A stretch of DNA of 64,000 bases from Salminus brasiliensis (GCF_030463535.1 NC_132896.1:27443209-27507208), one strand, 5' to 3'. Shown: positions 51,064 through 62,077, numbered from the stretch's first letter. The notes: generated by a model from the sequence alone, not told the origin. Translations and numbers: made by a program.

Positions 51064-52083
51064 CTGAGGAAGACAGACGCCTGGTAACTTCGATGTACTT
51101 GATCTGCCATCTTCATTTACAGAGTGGTCAGAAACCAGCATTGCCGGGCAGTTTGGAGGAAAGCGCTGAGCCAGCCAACAATGCTTTGAGAGTAATGAGG
51201 GAGGAGAGCGCCATCTACCCACCGGAGAACCCACATACACGTTACCTTCATACCTAAGCCTTAAGTGTTTTACGCACCTGTGGATTTTTGAACCCAGCCA
51301 CCAGAATGATCTCCTCTCCTTTCTCGGCAGTGAGGGGGTCCAGCTCCACAGTCAGCAGCTTGCCAGAGGTGGGCAGCAGGCGCAGGATTCTGACGGAGGT
51401 GTAGCCACAGTGCATTCCCAACTCCAGAACCCTGAGAGGAGCCTCACGCTTTACCACCTCATCCACAAACTCACCTGCGTGAAGAAACCACGAGAGATCA
51501 GAGAAAGAAGAACCATTGAGCTATTGGCACCATGCCCAATGTCAGGCATGGTCTAGAGGGGTATAAAGCCCCCCAAGCATTGAGCTGTGGAGCAGTGGAA
51601 GCACTGTGTTCTCTGGAATGATGGATGGTGCTCCATCTAATACTTTTTAAAAAGTGCTAAATGCAATCAAATCCTCACAGCAATGCTTCTCCAAAATCTA
51701 GCAAAAATGCCATCCCTGGACAGTAGAGACAGTTACTCCAACAAAAGAATTAATGAATGAGCAGGTGTCCCAATACTTATGTCCATTTAGTGTACAAACA
51801 CACAACAGTGACTGTGGCTTTAACCTTTTTCCGGCCCGATGCTGACTGAGGCATGTGTCCTGGCGTACAGGTCGAAGGTGGCCAGCACGCTGGCAGCCTG
51901 GCCGTGGGTGCACTCGGAGAAGACGTAGGCATGCGTGCTCTTCACACACACTTCCCCATGAAAGAACCTCAGCACCCTCTCACACACACGACGACAAAGC
52001 GCCAGCAGCCGCGAGTGACAAAGCGTGGTAGCCATGACGACCACGGGGAGCAGAGGGAGTGAGATCAGCAGCAGCGACACCAT
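50749..52083 (-). CDS. tomt: TOMT/COMT-family membrane-anchored O-methyltransferase homologue
   Basis: Coding exons (minus): 52083-51825, 51474-51278 and 51063-50749, all GT-AG, joining in frame to 256 residues; mouse TOMT is about 258. TOMT is a Golgi/ER protein needed for hair-cell mechanotransduction; COMT methylates catechols with S-adenosylmethionine. Visible: N-terminal hydrophobic anchor (LLLISLPLLPVVVMATTL, residues 4-21), SAM-binding loop VLELGMHCGYTSVR, acidic ribose-binding LLTVELDP, then LDLVVMDHDPEQYLPDLLAL and CVLLLNGTLEPGAQALLEH. Compared with COMT, the first metal Asp (MDH) is kept, the catalytic Lys is Pro (as I recall for TOMT), and the later Asp-Asn pair is Asn-Gly. Catechol methylation is therefore doubtful. 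It could be TOMT itself or a fish paralogue. A non-coding first exon ends at 53823. Confidence 0.68.
51278..51474 (-). CDS. tomt: methyltransferase middle coding exon
   Basis: 197 bp from acceptor acgcag to donor gtgcgt. Encodes EFVDEVVKREAPLRVLELGM HCGYTSVRILRLLP, the start of the Rossmann fold with the glycine-rich SAM loop. Confidence 0.85.
51519..51794 (+). mobile_element. MITE family A copy filling a methyltransferase intron
   Basis: GGCACCATGCCCAATGTCAG GC, GGGGTATAAAGCCCCCC, GAGCTGTGGAGCAGTGG, CTGGAATGATGGATGGTG and the right terminus GGTGTCCCAATACTTATGTC CATTTAGTGTA. Left terminus missing. It occupies 276 of the 350 bp between exons 51278-51474 and 51825-52083. Confidence 0.85.
51825..52083 (-). 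CDS. tomt: methyltransferase first coding exon
   Basis: Start ATG at 52083 (MVSLLLISLPLLPVV...), 10 bases inside the exon after acceptor ctttcag. Encodes the membrane anchor, a basic stretch (CRRVCERVLRF) and the pre-Rossmann helices to GPEKG, with the donor at gttaaa. Confidence 0.8.
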
Positions 52084-52187
52084 TTCTTCAGGCCTGAAAG
52101 AAGCGAGAAGAACAGCAGAGAAACATCAACTCAACCTTCTCTAAATTCACAGCTGGGTGAAGCATCCGAGCTGAACGTACACAAAAG

Positions 52188-52616
52188 TACATGTCCAAAA
52201 GTTTATGGACACTACTGAGGTCTGCAGTATCAGCTTAAGGGCCAGACTCTTCTTGGAAGGCTTTACATTAGGTGTTGGGACACTGCTGTGAGGACTTGAT
52301 TGCAATTAGCCACAAGGGCAGTAGTGAGAGGTGCTTAGTTGTGGATCACAACCACCACTCTAACTTATGCCACAGGTACTAAATGGACTCTAGAGAACGT
52401 TACTAATCTACTGTGCTGGGGGCTTTGTACCCCTGTAGCTGATGCCTGGTGTTGGGCTTGGTGAGCTTAGGCTCATGTGAGGCTGCTCCAGACAGCCCCA
52501 CTGTAATAACAATGCTTTTCTATGGGGTCACATCGGCATTAGTTACACCCGGTGACACCCGGTAGTTAAGGTAATTTATTTGAAGGTGTGTCTGGATACT
52601 TTTGGACATTGGAGTA
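52188..52616 (+). mobile_element. MITE family B, near full-length
   Basis: Left terminus GTACATGTCCAAAAGTTTAT GGACAC and right terminus GTGTCTGGATACTTTTGGAC ATTGGAGTAC are inverted repeats. The interior is shared with 6521-6882. Its core (GCTGGGGGCTTTGTACCCC) is the reverse complement of the family A core GGGGTATAAAGCCCCCAGC with one change. Lies in the methyltransferase 5' intron. Confidence 0.8.
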
Positions 52617-52661
52617 CTTTAAAATAGAATAGGTCTCTCTGTAGCAAGCAGGTAAATATCA

Positions 52662-52977
52662 AGCTATTGGCACCATGCCTAATACCAGGTGTGGGCTAGA
52701 TAAGGCCCCCCAGCATTGAGCTGTGGAGCAGTGGAGGAACAGTGGACCATTCAGTACTTTTGGGATGAGTTGGGGAGTTGGGGACCTGAGCTCACGAACG
52801 GTCTTCTCTGTGAAAGCAATCAAATACTCACAGCAGTGCTCCTCCAAAATCTATTAGAAAGCCTTGTTCTTCCCTGGACAGTAGAGGCAGTCACTTCACC
52901 AAGAGCAGAATAACTCTTGATTTAGAAAGAAACAAGAAATGAGCCAGGTGTCCCAATAGTTTTGTCCATACAGTGAA
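52662..52977 (+). mobile_element. MITE family A copy, left end missing
   Basis: GGCACCATGCCTAATACCAG G, a damaged core (TAGATAAGGCCCCCC), GAGCTGTGGAGCAGTGG and the right terminus GGTGTCCCAATAGTTTTGTC CATACAGTG. Confidence 0.82.
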
Positions 52978-53822
52978 TTTACAAGCTATCCACACGTTTA
53001 ATATAAGACACATTTCCAGAAAGGAGCATTGACTGATTAGTCCCATTTACTTTTATTCACTCAGGATAGACTAGGAAAAGGGGCTGACTCCAAGGCTGCA
53101 GTTTGATTGGTACATACATGCCACAGCGCCACCTGCTGGTATACAATACCTCTTGCCAGTCCATACAGCAATTTCTCGAAATTAATGATATCTGAGCAGT
53201 TCTGAGGATGTTGTGTTACTTTCTGGACTATTATCTAATGATAGACACTCATCATTTCACCAATATGAGCCGAATCATTCGAATCACTCTTTCTTGTATC
53301 CATTTTTTTAAGAGCCAAGTTGACCAAATTATTTTAGATATTAGTAATATATTAACCTTATCGTGAATCATTACTCTTGTAATTATAAAACGCGCCCTTT
53401 CTATAATAAAAATAAACAAATATGAAACTTTTGCTACAGTGAATCATTTAAACAACAAGTATGAGTGAATGAATTGAGGTGATTCACTTTTCACACCGTA
53501 ATTACAGAAATCTAATAAGCACACCGAGGACGTGATAAACCTTCAGAATTGCAAAGGATTGACAAAAAATACAAAAGATAAAATTCAATCAAAACATCGA
53601 CTCTTTAATGCGAGTTGATTAAAAAGAGTCGATTCACAGAGTCGACTCATTGGCAGATCTTACCGTGCTAGTCACTAGTTACGTTCTCCTTTCACTGCTG
53701 TTCGATTATTGTTATTAATACAGATATAGACAACTTTATTGATCCCAAAACAAACCGTTAAACCCCCTTTCCTTCCCACAGACTAAGACGCTGGACGAGA
53801 GAGTGAATCAGTGTGAACTCAC
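52978..53822. other. methyltransferase 5' intron, possible old transposon
   Basis: No exon. 53262-53662 contains recurring GAATCATTCGAATCACTC / GAGTCGATTCACAGAGTCGA -type words in opposite orientations and may be an eroded fold-back element. A retroelement-like piece (ACTTTATTGATCCCAAAAC) is at about 53730. Confidence 0.45.
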
Positions 53823-53877
53823 CTGGTAAATGAAGGAGAAGGAGGAGAAGGAGTCAGTTAGAGCAGCAAGTCGGGAC

Positions 53878-53878
<1 letters not shown>
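53823..53878 (-). other. non-coding first exon of the methyltransferase gene (approximate)
   Basis: On the minus strand a clear donor, ATTTACCAG|GTGAGT, ends at 53823; the next acceptor is at 52093, 10 bases before the ATG. The 5' limit is unknown; a GT/AC microsatellite begins at 53879. Confidence 0.45.
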
Positions 53879-53908
<30 letters not shown>

Positions 53909-53920
53909 GGAGAAAGAGAG

Positions 53921-53955
<35 letters not shown>
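53879..53955. repeat. compound (GT)n/GA microsatellite
   Basis: GT run, GAGAGA segment, then a second GT run of about 34 bases; next to the presumed first exon of the methyltransferase gene. Confidence 0.9.
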
Positions 53956-53959
<4 letters not shown>

Positions 53960-55030
53960 AGCAGGCTTCTTAAACATGCTGCTAAAGGAGAAAGGGGGAG
54001 CTGTCAGAGTCATCTGTCAGCTCTCTGACTGTCCGGTTCAGCTGTTTATCTGTTTATGAACGACATGGCGAGGACAGGCGGAATAGGGTCAGTTAGAAAT
54101 GGGCTGACTTTGCTTAGAGATTCACAAGATAGATAACACTAGCAGCTACAAGCTAGCAGTTAGCTAGCTAACCAAACGAGCCTGTATTGCCATCGCTGAG
54201 GTGCTAAAGTGCAACCTTAAAGGAGCAGTGCGCCCCACTGCTCAGACGGGGGAGTAGTTGAAGCCGCTCGCCACCAGAGGGCAGCACAGCCATCAGGACT
54301 CGTTAGGGACGAACTAGGACTTTTCCTTTGCTTTAGGGGTTTGGCCTATAATTTCCCACGCAAACGTTATTTTTGATAAATAATAGAACTGAAGACATTT
54401 ATTAAACATTTCAAGGCACGAGGCATTAAATAACTGCTAGAAAATCCAACATTTCCAAACTGTTCAGGTGAATTATTAAAAATATAGGACTTTTATTTTG
54501 TATCATATTTCATATATCTAGAATTTATTGCTAACAGCAGTTTTTAAAAAGACAACTAAAACATATAGAAGAAGATTGTTAACCCCTTATATGCTAAGTT
54601 GCCTTTAAAATATTTGTAATTTTTTTTTAGTAATTTTCAAACTTGGAAACCTGTATGTATTTCCTGGTGCCTACAGTGCATTGGGTTAATCCAACAGGGA
54701 AAATTCAATTTCTTATTATGTAATTTATTATTTATTTTATGTATTATGAATGATCATTATTTCCCTTTTGTAAATTATAATTTATTTATTATCTATTATA
54801 TAAATTTGAATCATTATTTAAGACCATTTAATCATCACATTGATGTAGCCAACGTCTCAAAAACTCAAATATGTATCAAATATGATGCCCTTGGCTTTAA
54901 AGGGTTAATGTGATTCATTTACATGCACAAACTTATACAGTGTCTCAATAGCCTGATGACACTCCGAGCGCTGTGTGCTACAGTCATTTATCTTTATTGT
55001 ATTTGAGTATCTGCAGCACACACAGCCTGG

Positions 55031-55063
<33 letters not shown>

Positions 55064-55468
55064 CAGGCAGGTGAAATAAAGGTGTAAACGATCCAATTAT
55101 TATCCACACCCACCTCAAACTGACCCAAACTACAGTTCAGGACCTCAGAGACAACTCTTACAAACACAGCACAGTGGACTCAGTGAAGGGTCGTTTTCTA
55201 AGAAGGACTGATCAATCAAAAGAGCTGCCCTGAGTATTCATGCTTCTTTATATGAAAGTGTGAGTGTGGGAGTGGGAGTGTGTGGGAGTGGGAGACAGGT
55301 TATAAAACCCAAATAGCACTAATGAACTGTAGGACCAAGCAGTATTAAGTTATAGTCAGGCAGTCTATTAGCCTCTACTATTAGCCTCTAGCTTATCTAC
55401 ACACAGTCTGGGGGTGAGGTGAGGTGAGGCGAGGCAGGCCCGCAGACGAAGCTGCAGTTTGCTCTTAT
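53956..55468. other. intergenic between divergent genes
   Basis: No gene seen. Likely includes the methyltransferase promoter near 53956-54100. An AC repeat lies at 55033-55061 and the 54480-54850 part is AT-rich. Confidence 0.5.
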
Positions 55469-55662
55469 GGGGCAGTGGTGGCTCAGCGGTTAGAGCGCCG
55501 GGCCCTTTACCCTCTCCACTCCCTGGGCGCTGGAGTTGGCTGCCCACCGCTCTGGGTGTGTGTGTGCTCACTGCCCCTAGTGCACTAGTGTGTGTGTGTG
55601 TGTTCACTACCACAGATGGGTTAAATGTGGAGTGACAAATACCTGCACCTTTACCTTTACCT
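55469..55662 (+). mobile_element. tRNA-derived SINE, family S2, internally deleted
   Basis: Head GGCAGTGGTGGCTCAGCGGT TAGAGCGCCGGGC is a tRNA-like A box. It jumps directly to CCCTTTACCCTCTCCACTCC, losing the B-box part, then GGGCGCTGGAGTTGGCTGCC, GT repeats and the tail ACCTTTACCTTTACC. I recall this family from characiform fishes. Confidence 0.75.
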
Positions 55663-56420
55663 CTTGATTGCCTGGCATAGCAGATCTGGAGCTGCCAGGA
55701 ATCGATGCAAACTCAGGGAGTTACTTTACTACCAGTGATTTATACCGACACTCTACTACAGACTCAGACTGTCACACTCAACCTTTTTATTCTTAATAAT
55801 AACAACTCGGTTGATGATGATGATTCTTCATCTTATTGTTGTTGTTATTATTATGATCATTATTACTACTACTACTACAAAAAAAAGAATAACGAGAACA
55901 ACCATATTGGATAATAATGTCTCATATATTATGTATGATTATGTAACTGTCTATGTATTTTTATATAATTGCATGTTAAATGTTATTACATTGTAATTTC
56001 ATATAACAATCCTAATAATATATTTTATAGTTGAATAAATCTGGCTAATATTCTAATACTTAATAATATGGATAACAACAATATATAATAAAATAAAGTA
56101 TAATAAATATGATAAAATGAATCAAATAATAAATATAATTGTTAATGTAAAATATTAATTACTTTAAATACATACAATAATTGCATTAATTATATGCAAT
56201 AATAATCACATATTCTATAATTATACAACGATATACAATAATAAGAACAACAACAATAATAATAATAACAACAACAATAATAACAACAACAACAACAACA
56301 ACAATAATAATAACAACAACAACAACAATAATAATAATAACAATAATAATAATAACAATAATAATAATAACAATAATAATAATAATAATAATAATAATAA
56401 TTCTATATTTTTATTTTATT
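55663..56420. other. AT-rich region ending in (AAC/AAT)n
   Basis: No gene. Very AT-rich, with trinucleotide repeat AAC/AAT at 56243-56401 directly before the LIMCH1-like promoter. Confidence 0.7.
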
Positions 56421-56429
56421 TCAGTGCTG

Positions 56430-56606
56430 TTCTGTCCCTCTGAGCTGTAGTGGGCGTGTCGTAGGGCCGATCTCGCCTCTGATTGGCTGCTACCCGCTTT
56501 CCTTTCCCTCGTTATTTTTAGCTATTGGTCCGATTGAGGAGGCAGCGCGAGCAGGTCGGCGGAGCCTGCGCTCCCTGCGATTGAGAAAAGTGGGTGTGTG
56601 TATGTG

Positions 56607-56640
<34 letters not shown>

Positions 56641-56841
56641 TGAGAGAGAGAGTGTGTGTCTGTGTGGAGGGGAGGAGGGGGTGCGTCTCAGCTCATCTGC
56701 AAAGTGCAGTGCAGGTCTGCGGCACGGAGGCAGCGAGGCAGCGACACACAAGTGCTGAAGAGAACTTTAGCCGGCCAGGGACCCTCCTACCCGGGGCTGC
56801 TCGACCACCCGCCGTCCAGGTAGGCCAGAGAGGCGATCTAA
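56430..56841 (+). promoter_or_regulatory. CpG-rich promoter and 5' UTR of the LIMCH1-like gene
   Basis: Sharp change from AT-rich to CpG-rich sequence. Inverted CCAAT boxes occur at about 56481 (GATTGGCT) and 56523 (TATTGGTC), with a TATTTTTAG at about 56512. A TG/GA repeat (56588-56652) sits within the probable 5' UTR. Confidence 0.55.
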
Positions 56842-56958
56842 ATGGCCAGTCCGGGGTCAGAGGCAGGACGGCATCTCCATCTGCAGCAGCAGCAGCAGCA
56901 GCAGTCTGCCGAGTCAGTCTCGGAGCCGGCCGTCCGAGAGGCTCAGAGATGGATCGAG
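56842..56958 (+). CDS. limch1: LIMCH1-like protein, first coding exon (gene continues beyond window)
   Basis: 39 codons, phase 0, donor gtacgt at 56959. The product starts MASPGSEAGRHLHL, has seven Gln (residues 15-21, from CAG repeats) and ends REAQRWIE. In LIMCH1 a similar short acidic/Pro-rich start ends in EAQKWIE just before the calponin-homology domain, which would be encoded by later exons. LIMCH1 binds actin and non-muscle myosin II. The ATG is the first in the CpG-rich transcript region. Exon 2 was not found in the remaining 7 kb, consistent with the very long first intron of LIMCH1. The related LMO7 or another CH-domain gene is possible. Confidence 0.5.
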
Positions 56959-57199
56959 GTACGTGCTGTGTTTTTATTTACACCCCCCAACATCCCCCCC
57001 AACACCCCCCAGCATCCCCCCCAAACCGCCACAGACACACACCGCTAACCTGCGACATCTCAGCGGACAGTGTTAGCCAAGTCAGCCTTATGCAAGCGCC
57101 ACCGCCAGCCCCTCACAGCCCGGACAGCAGCTCTCAGCGCAGGGGCTGTTTAGGAGCCTGAGGGGTGCACTGCTAGGTCTGCTGGCGTCACCTGTTGAG

Positions 57200-58020
57200 G
57201 CGATCCAGGGTCAGTCCAGGACCACAGCAGTGCTTTTCTGCTACGGTGGGTGCAGAATGTGTGCTGGACAAAAGAGGGGCTCTGGAATGTGCTTCTCATC
57301 ATTTCAGTTAGGAAGAGCTGAAGGGACAGCATGTGTGTGACCAAATGTGGGTGACCACAGTTAGACAACTAGTGCTCGGGTCACTGAAAACCAGATAGCC
57401 CTCACTCCTCAGTTCTTAAAGTCTTAAAACTTGACCGTCCATATATGGAAAGTTCCCTTCTTTGAATCCACTGGTTTTGTGATGTACTGACCCACTCAGC
57501 AGCAGTTTAGCACCCCCCCATACGCCATAAGTGGATCACAAGGGAAAAATGGTGCCTTGGGCCAACTGTCCACCGCTAAGATATTAAGATATGTTAGAGA
57601 TGTCCACTTTTGGACACAAGTGGGTGCCGAATGTGTGCTGGACAAATGAGGGGCTCTGGAATGTGCTTTGCATCATTTTTATTAGGAAGAGCTGAAGGGA
57701 CAGCATGTGTGTGACCAAATGTGGGTGACCACAGTTAGACAACTAGCCACCATAGCCCTCCCTCCTCAGTCCCCAGAGTTTTTAAACTTTACCGTCCATA
57801 TATGAAAAATTCCCTTTTCTGATAGGCTGACCCCCTCAGCCAATAGCAGTTAAGTCCCACCCATAAATGTAGCAAGTGTATCTTAAGGGGAAAATGGTCC
57901 CTTGTCCACCACTGATCCACTCTTTTCCTCATATAAAGGGCTGTTAGAGGTGAGTTCAGAATGTCTGCTGGACAATAGCTGGACTCAACTGGAATGTCTT
58001 TGCATCATTTCTATCAGGTG
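57200..58020 (+). repeat. local tandem triplication, units of ~374 and ~330 bp
   Basis: GAATGTGTGCTGGACAAA recurs at 57255, 57629 and (GAATGTCTGCTGGACAAT) 57959. The first two units also share AGGAAGAGCTGAAGGGACAG C, GTGACCAAATGTGGGTGACC and CCGTCCATATATG. The third covers only the first 70 bp. In limch1 intron 1. Confidence 0.9.
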
Positions 58021-58833
58021 GCTTCCAACTGTCCCTCTGTGCATCAGCACTGACCTTCCCTGTCCCGTGAGGGATGTTAGATATGACCCCCCCCCCCTGT
58101 TTTGTTGCTTGCAGCAGGTGTTCTGACCTCATTAGATTGATTTTTGTACTCAGTGACCAGGAAGGATTGGGAGCTAAACCGCTGTCCCAAAGGCCCCAGC
58201 CTGCCCATTGTGGCTATATCGGGCTACTGCTGACTGTAGAGTCAGCTGCAGTGTAATGAACTGGATTACATCACCAAGAGATTTCACTCAAGGAGTCCTT
58301 TGTTGCTAGTATTCCATCTTTTAGCACATCGTGTTGCACCACTAGAGTCCATCTAGTCTGCGGCTTAAGCTTTAACGCTGTCCTGATAGGCTGCAGCTGC
58401 AGCTTTCTTAACGTATTCACAGTTAAAGGGCTCATATCCTACACTGTATTGATACTGTGTATTAGTATCTGTATGTATTTGAGGTCCACTTGTGATATTT
58501 GTGTGTGTTTATGTACCCAAAAACAGTGCTAACCATGCAATTCCGTACCATCGAGCCGTTCATCTTGTTAAAACTTCGATGCGGATGGGACGGAGCTAAA
58601 CTACAGGCTGTAGGAGCAAAGCTGAACATGTGGATACATGTAAATGTGGGTACTCGAAGGTACTCGAAACGGTCACAGTTAAGCAATTTCTTTGTGTAAC
58701 CCTGCTTTTGATATAGTATTTTATTGATATATGCAAATGAGCTGCATTCGAAATGGCTCTCCTGTATTGTGGCTCAAAAAAGCAGTCGAGAAGACCAAAA
58801 AGTCTGAATAGGCCTAATACGTATAAATGCCCA
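58021..58833 (+). other. LIMCH1-like intron 1, no gene seen
   Basis: No exon or clear repeat. C-rich run at about 58088-58098. Confidence 0.55.
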
Positions 58834-59154
58834 TGGCACCATGCCTAATGCCAGGCGTGGGCTAGAGGGGTATAAAGCCCCCAGCATTGTGCGGTGGAGC
58901 AGTGGAAGAACTGTGGTCTCTGGAATGATGGAATTATGGTGCTCCATCCAGAACTTTTGGGATGAGTTTGGGATGATCATCCTGATCTCACTGAATACAA
59001 TCAAATCCTTACTGCAGTGCTCCAAAATCTAATAGGGAGCCTTCTTCTCTGGACAGTAGAGACAGTTACTCCAAGAAAAAGCAGGATAATACCCTCCATT
59101 TTAGAAGAAACCGTGAATGAGCAGGTGTCCCAATACTTTTGTCCATATAGTGTA
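58834..59154 (+). mobile_element. MITE family A copy, left terminus missing
   Basis: GGCACCATGCCTAATGCCAG GC, core GGGGTATAAAGCCCCC, CTCTGGAATGATGGAATTAT GG and the intact right terminus GGTGTCCCAATACTTTTGTC CATATAGTGTA. Confidence 0.88.
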
Positions 59155-60414
59155 TTTTTGACGTTAATGTTGGATGATTTGGGACCATTTCTGTTGGTCT
59201 ATTCCTCATAAAATGAGGTTGTGAAATGGTCACCCAGTAGCTGCAGACCTCGAACAATATAGATAAAAAATAAAGGCTGAAAGAAATGGAAGGACATGGC
59301 TTTGATATGTGGGCGGTACTGTGGTGCGCGATGAGCTCCATATTCAACAAGCCTGATGAGTTCAGGTGACCATACCAGCAGCAAATGCCCCAAATAACTG
59401 TTTATTGAAAAAGCACCCTCGCAGCTGGAGGCCACGTTTAAAGCTTTTGTAAGGGAGGCTTAACGTAGCAAAGCCCATAGCTTTTGTGTTCATTGTGTTT
59501 GGTTATTGTGAACTCGGCCCGGAGCTGGGGAGGTTTGTACTGTGGTTGGGAGGAGGTGCTCCTCTTCAAACGTCTGTTTATTTTCTTTTTTTTATTTGCC
59601 TACCGACTTTTCTCGCACTCGAACATGTATAAACACATCCTCTATCCCATGATCCCGAGGAACTCCTGCAGAAGTTTGCCTTTTATGATGGTAAATTGTA
59701 GCGTTCCTCAGCTTGAGATTAAACCCAGTTGTCCTCCTCCTACTTAAAGGCTTCCAAAAACATCTTTCTCAGGAACGTCTTATTTCTGATGTCAACACAC
59801 ATCACGTGGCCCTCGACAAAGCTATTGCACAATTATCGAGTCCCTCCTGCGGCGATAAGGAGCTTCTTCTGAGATCAGGATGTTCTCTTTTGAACACAAG
59901 CGACCAAAAACAACACTTATGATGTGGTTTAAGCTCCTATTAACCATCTCAGCTCCTCAAAGCACTGGAGATTAGTGCTGTTTAATCTGATGGGTGCAAT
60001 AAAGTGAAGCTGTTGATATGCTAGCTTTCATTTTTGGCTTAGAAACCCACGGCAGGCCACTCTATAACTCTGGAAGTATTAATCAGATATTGTATTTAAG
60101 ACTTCAATCAGTTCTCTCTTCCAGTGATGTTGAGCTGTCGTATGATGGTGCATGATCAGCTGCTCAAGTCCTGAACGAAGCATCTCCAGCGTATCATGTA
60201 ACAGTAGAGGAGACCTATAGTGAGACGTGAAGTAGGTCTGGTCATACTTTTCTTCCATTCAATCCCATTAATCTGTTCATGTGGTTTATGTGGGAGTGTA
60301 GGACATTGTAGTTTATTGGCTGGGAGCTAGGATATCAGTTTTGGCCTGTTTTGCAACTCTCTCTGAACAGAAATGAAGCAGAAAGAAAACATAGGTTAGT
60401 TGTATATGTCAAAG
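59155..60414 (+). other. LIMCH1-like intron 1, no gene seen
   Basis: Frames at 59199-59435 and 59484-59747 have no recognisable domain. Confidence 0.55.
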
Positions 60415-60689
60415 GGCAGCATTAGACCCAATTTACTGTGGTGCGTACTACTGGTACTACATTTCCCATAATGCCCCAGCCCCATAACATCTTTTCAAAA
60501 GCTGGAGAAGCTAACGCTTTCAGTCAGGGCTAGATTCCGTTTTTTGAGCGGAGTAATGAACACTCAGAAATATTTGTGCAGAAATGTTTGGATACAATCA
60601 ATATACCTATGAGTTCTAGCTATAGTTCACATGTAGTTTTATGCAGCAAAGGAACTATTTAATGCACATGTGTGACAGTAATATTACTA

Positions 60690-60729
<40 letters not shown>

Positions 60730-60830
60730 AATAATAACTAATAGTATAATTACTACCATTATTATTATTATGATTATTATTTAGTAGTAATAGTATTACC
60801 TAGTAATGTTATTAAGCAAGAAGGGTACTA
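60415..60830 (+). repeat. interspersed repeat family Q (copy 2)
   Basis: Homologue of 28930-29190 plus 29745-29870, including CATTAGACCCAATTTACTGT, TTTCCCATAATGCCCCAGC, CAGTCAGGGCTAGAT and TATTTAATGCACATGTGTGA. Contains a TAA microsatellite (60693-60724). Confidence 0.6.
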
Positions 60831-61162
60831 AACACCCCTGATATATGTAAAGAATGATTTTACCATGTTTATTATATTTGTAAAGTTTTATTTGATTATT
60901 TACACTGATGAGCTGTTTGCTTAAAAAATGTTGATGTACCTGACTTGGTCCGACTTGTGCTTATGTGGTGCTTGCTGTTGGAAAACCCTTTTTCTGATAT
61001 ACCCAGACATCTGGAAAGCAGCATAAGATTGGAAGATCTTGGGACGATGTCCACAAAGCTTTTACAGGCATGTTTCCATTAAAATACATTCCATCAGCAT
61101 CACTGAGGGACCAAAAAAACTAGAGGCATTTTTGAATTTTCATTCGAAAACCTATTGTTTAG
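60831..61162 (+). other. LIMCH1-like intron 1, no gene seen
   Basis: No recognisable feature. Confidence 0.5.
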
Positions 61163-61664
61163 TACACTGTATGTCCGAATGTTTGTGGACACCCCTTGTA
61201 ATGAATTATTTTAGCTACTTTAAGTTGCACTCATTGCCGACACAGGTGTGCAAATGCACACATACACACACAGCTTGTCTACTGCCTATAGAGAATTATT
61301 GCCAACACAATAGGACTCTGTGGAGCAGATAAAAATGAACCTATTGGCACCATGCCTAATGTGTGAACCAAGTGTGGGCTAGAGGGGTATAAAGCCCCCC
61401 AGCATTGAGCTGTGAAGCAGTGGAAGCACTGTGTTCTCTGGAATGATGGATGGTGCTCCAGCCATTACTTTTGGGATGAGTTGGGGGGTTGAGGATAAGG
61501 TGTGGTTGTGATCCAATGTCCACCATCCTAAATGTTTGTTTTGGTTGCTAAATGCAATCAAATTCTCACAGCGATGCTTCAAAATCTAGTAGAGACTTCT
61601 TTTCCTGGACAGAAGAGAAACAATGAATGAGCAGGTGTCCAAATACTTCTGTACATATAGTGTA
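61163..61664 (+). mobile_element. MITE family A, longest full copy (502 bp)
   Basis: TA at both borders; left terminus CACTGTATGTCCGAATGTTT GTGGACACC, right terminus GGTGTCCAAATACTTCTGTA CATATAGTG. Core GGGGTATAAAGCCCCCC at about 61384, then GAGCTGTGAAGCAGTGG. No reading frame of its own. Confidence 0.9.
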
Positions 61665-62077
61665 CATAACTACTAATTAATAGTAACTTCAGTAACTGCT
61701 ATAAACCTTATATTTAACCTGATGTCAGCTGAGGCATTTGAATTGAGGAATTGAAGTGTGGACCCATATAAAGTGCATTAAGGGGAAACTTAAGGGTAAA
61801 CTGAGCGACCTGCAAAACAAGTGGTTAATAAGTGGAGTTTTTAGGCTACTGTAAAAAAGAAAAAGCTCTGCTACTCCATGATAGATATGACTGAGTTGAT
61901 CTCAGTGATGACTTTTGTCTTTCTTCTGTTTTTCCTGTGGGCATGAGGCTCTGTTTGGACTTGTCTTCTCTTGTCTCTCTAGTTCAATTGTGGGCCACTC
62001 ACATACAACAGTACAAATGTCTATTTACCTGTAGATTGTAGAACTGTATATATGTGTATTATAGCATTCCTCTGTAG
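61665..62077 (+). other. LIMCH1-like intron 1, no gene seen
   Basis: No recognisable feature. Confidence 0.5.

Noticed and set aside
56640-57161. 173-residue plus-strand frame across the limch1 first exon and donor
   Set aside because: A different frame from the MASPGSEAG start. It begins in a GA/GT repeat of the 5' UTR and reads through the splice donor.
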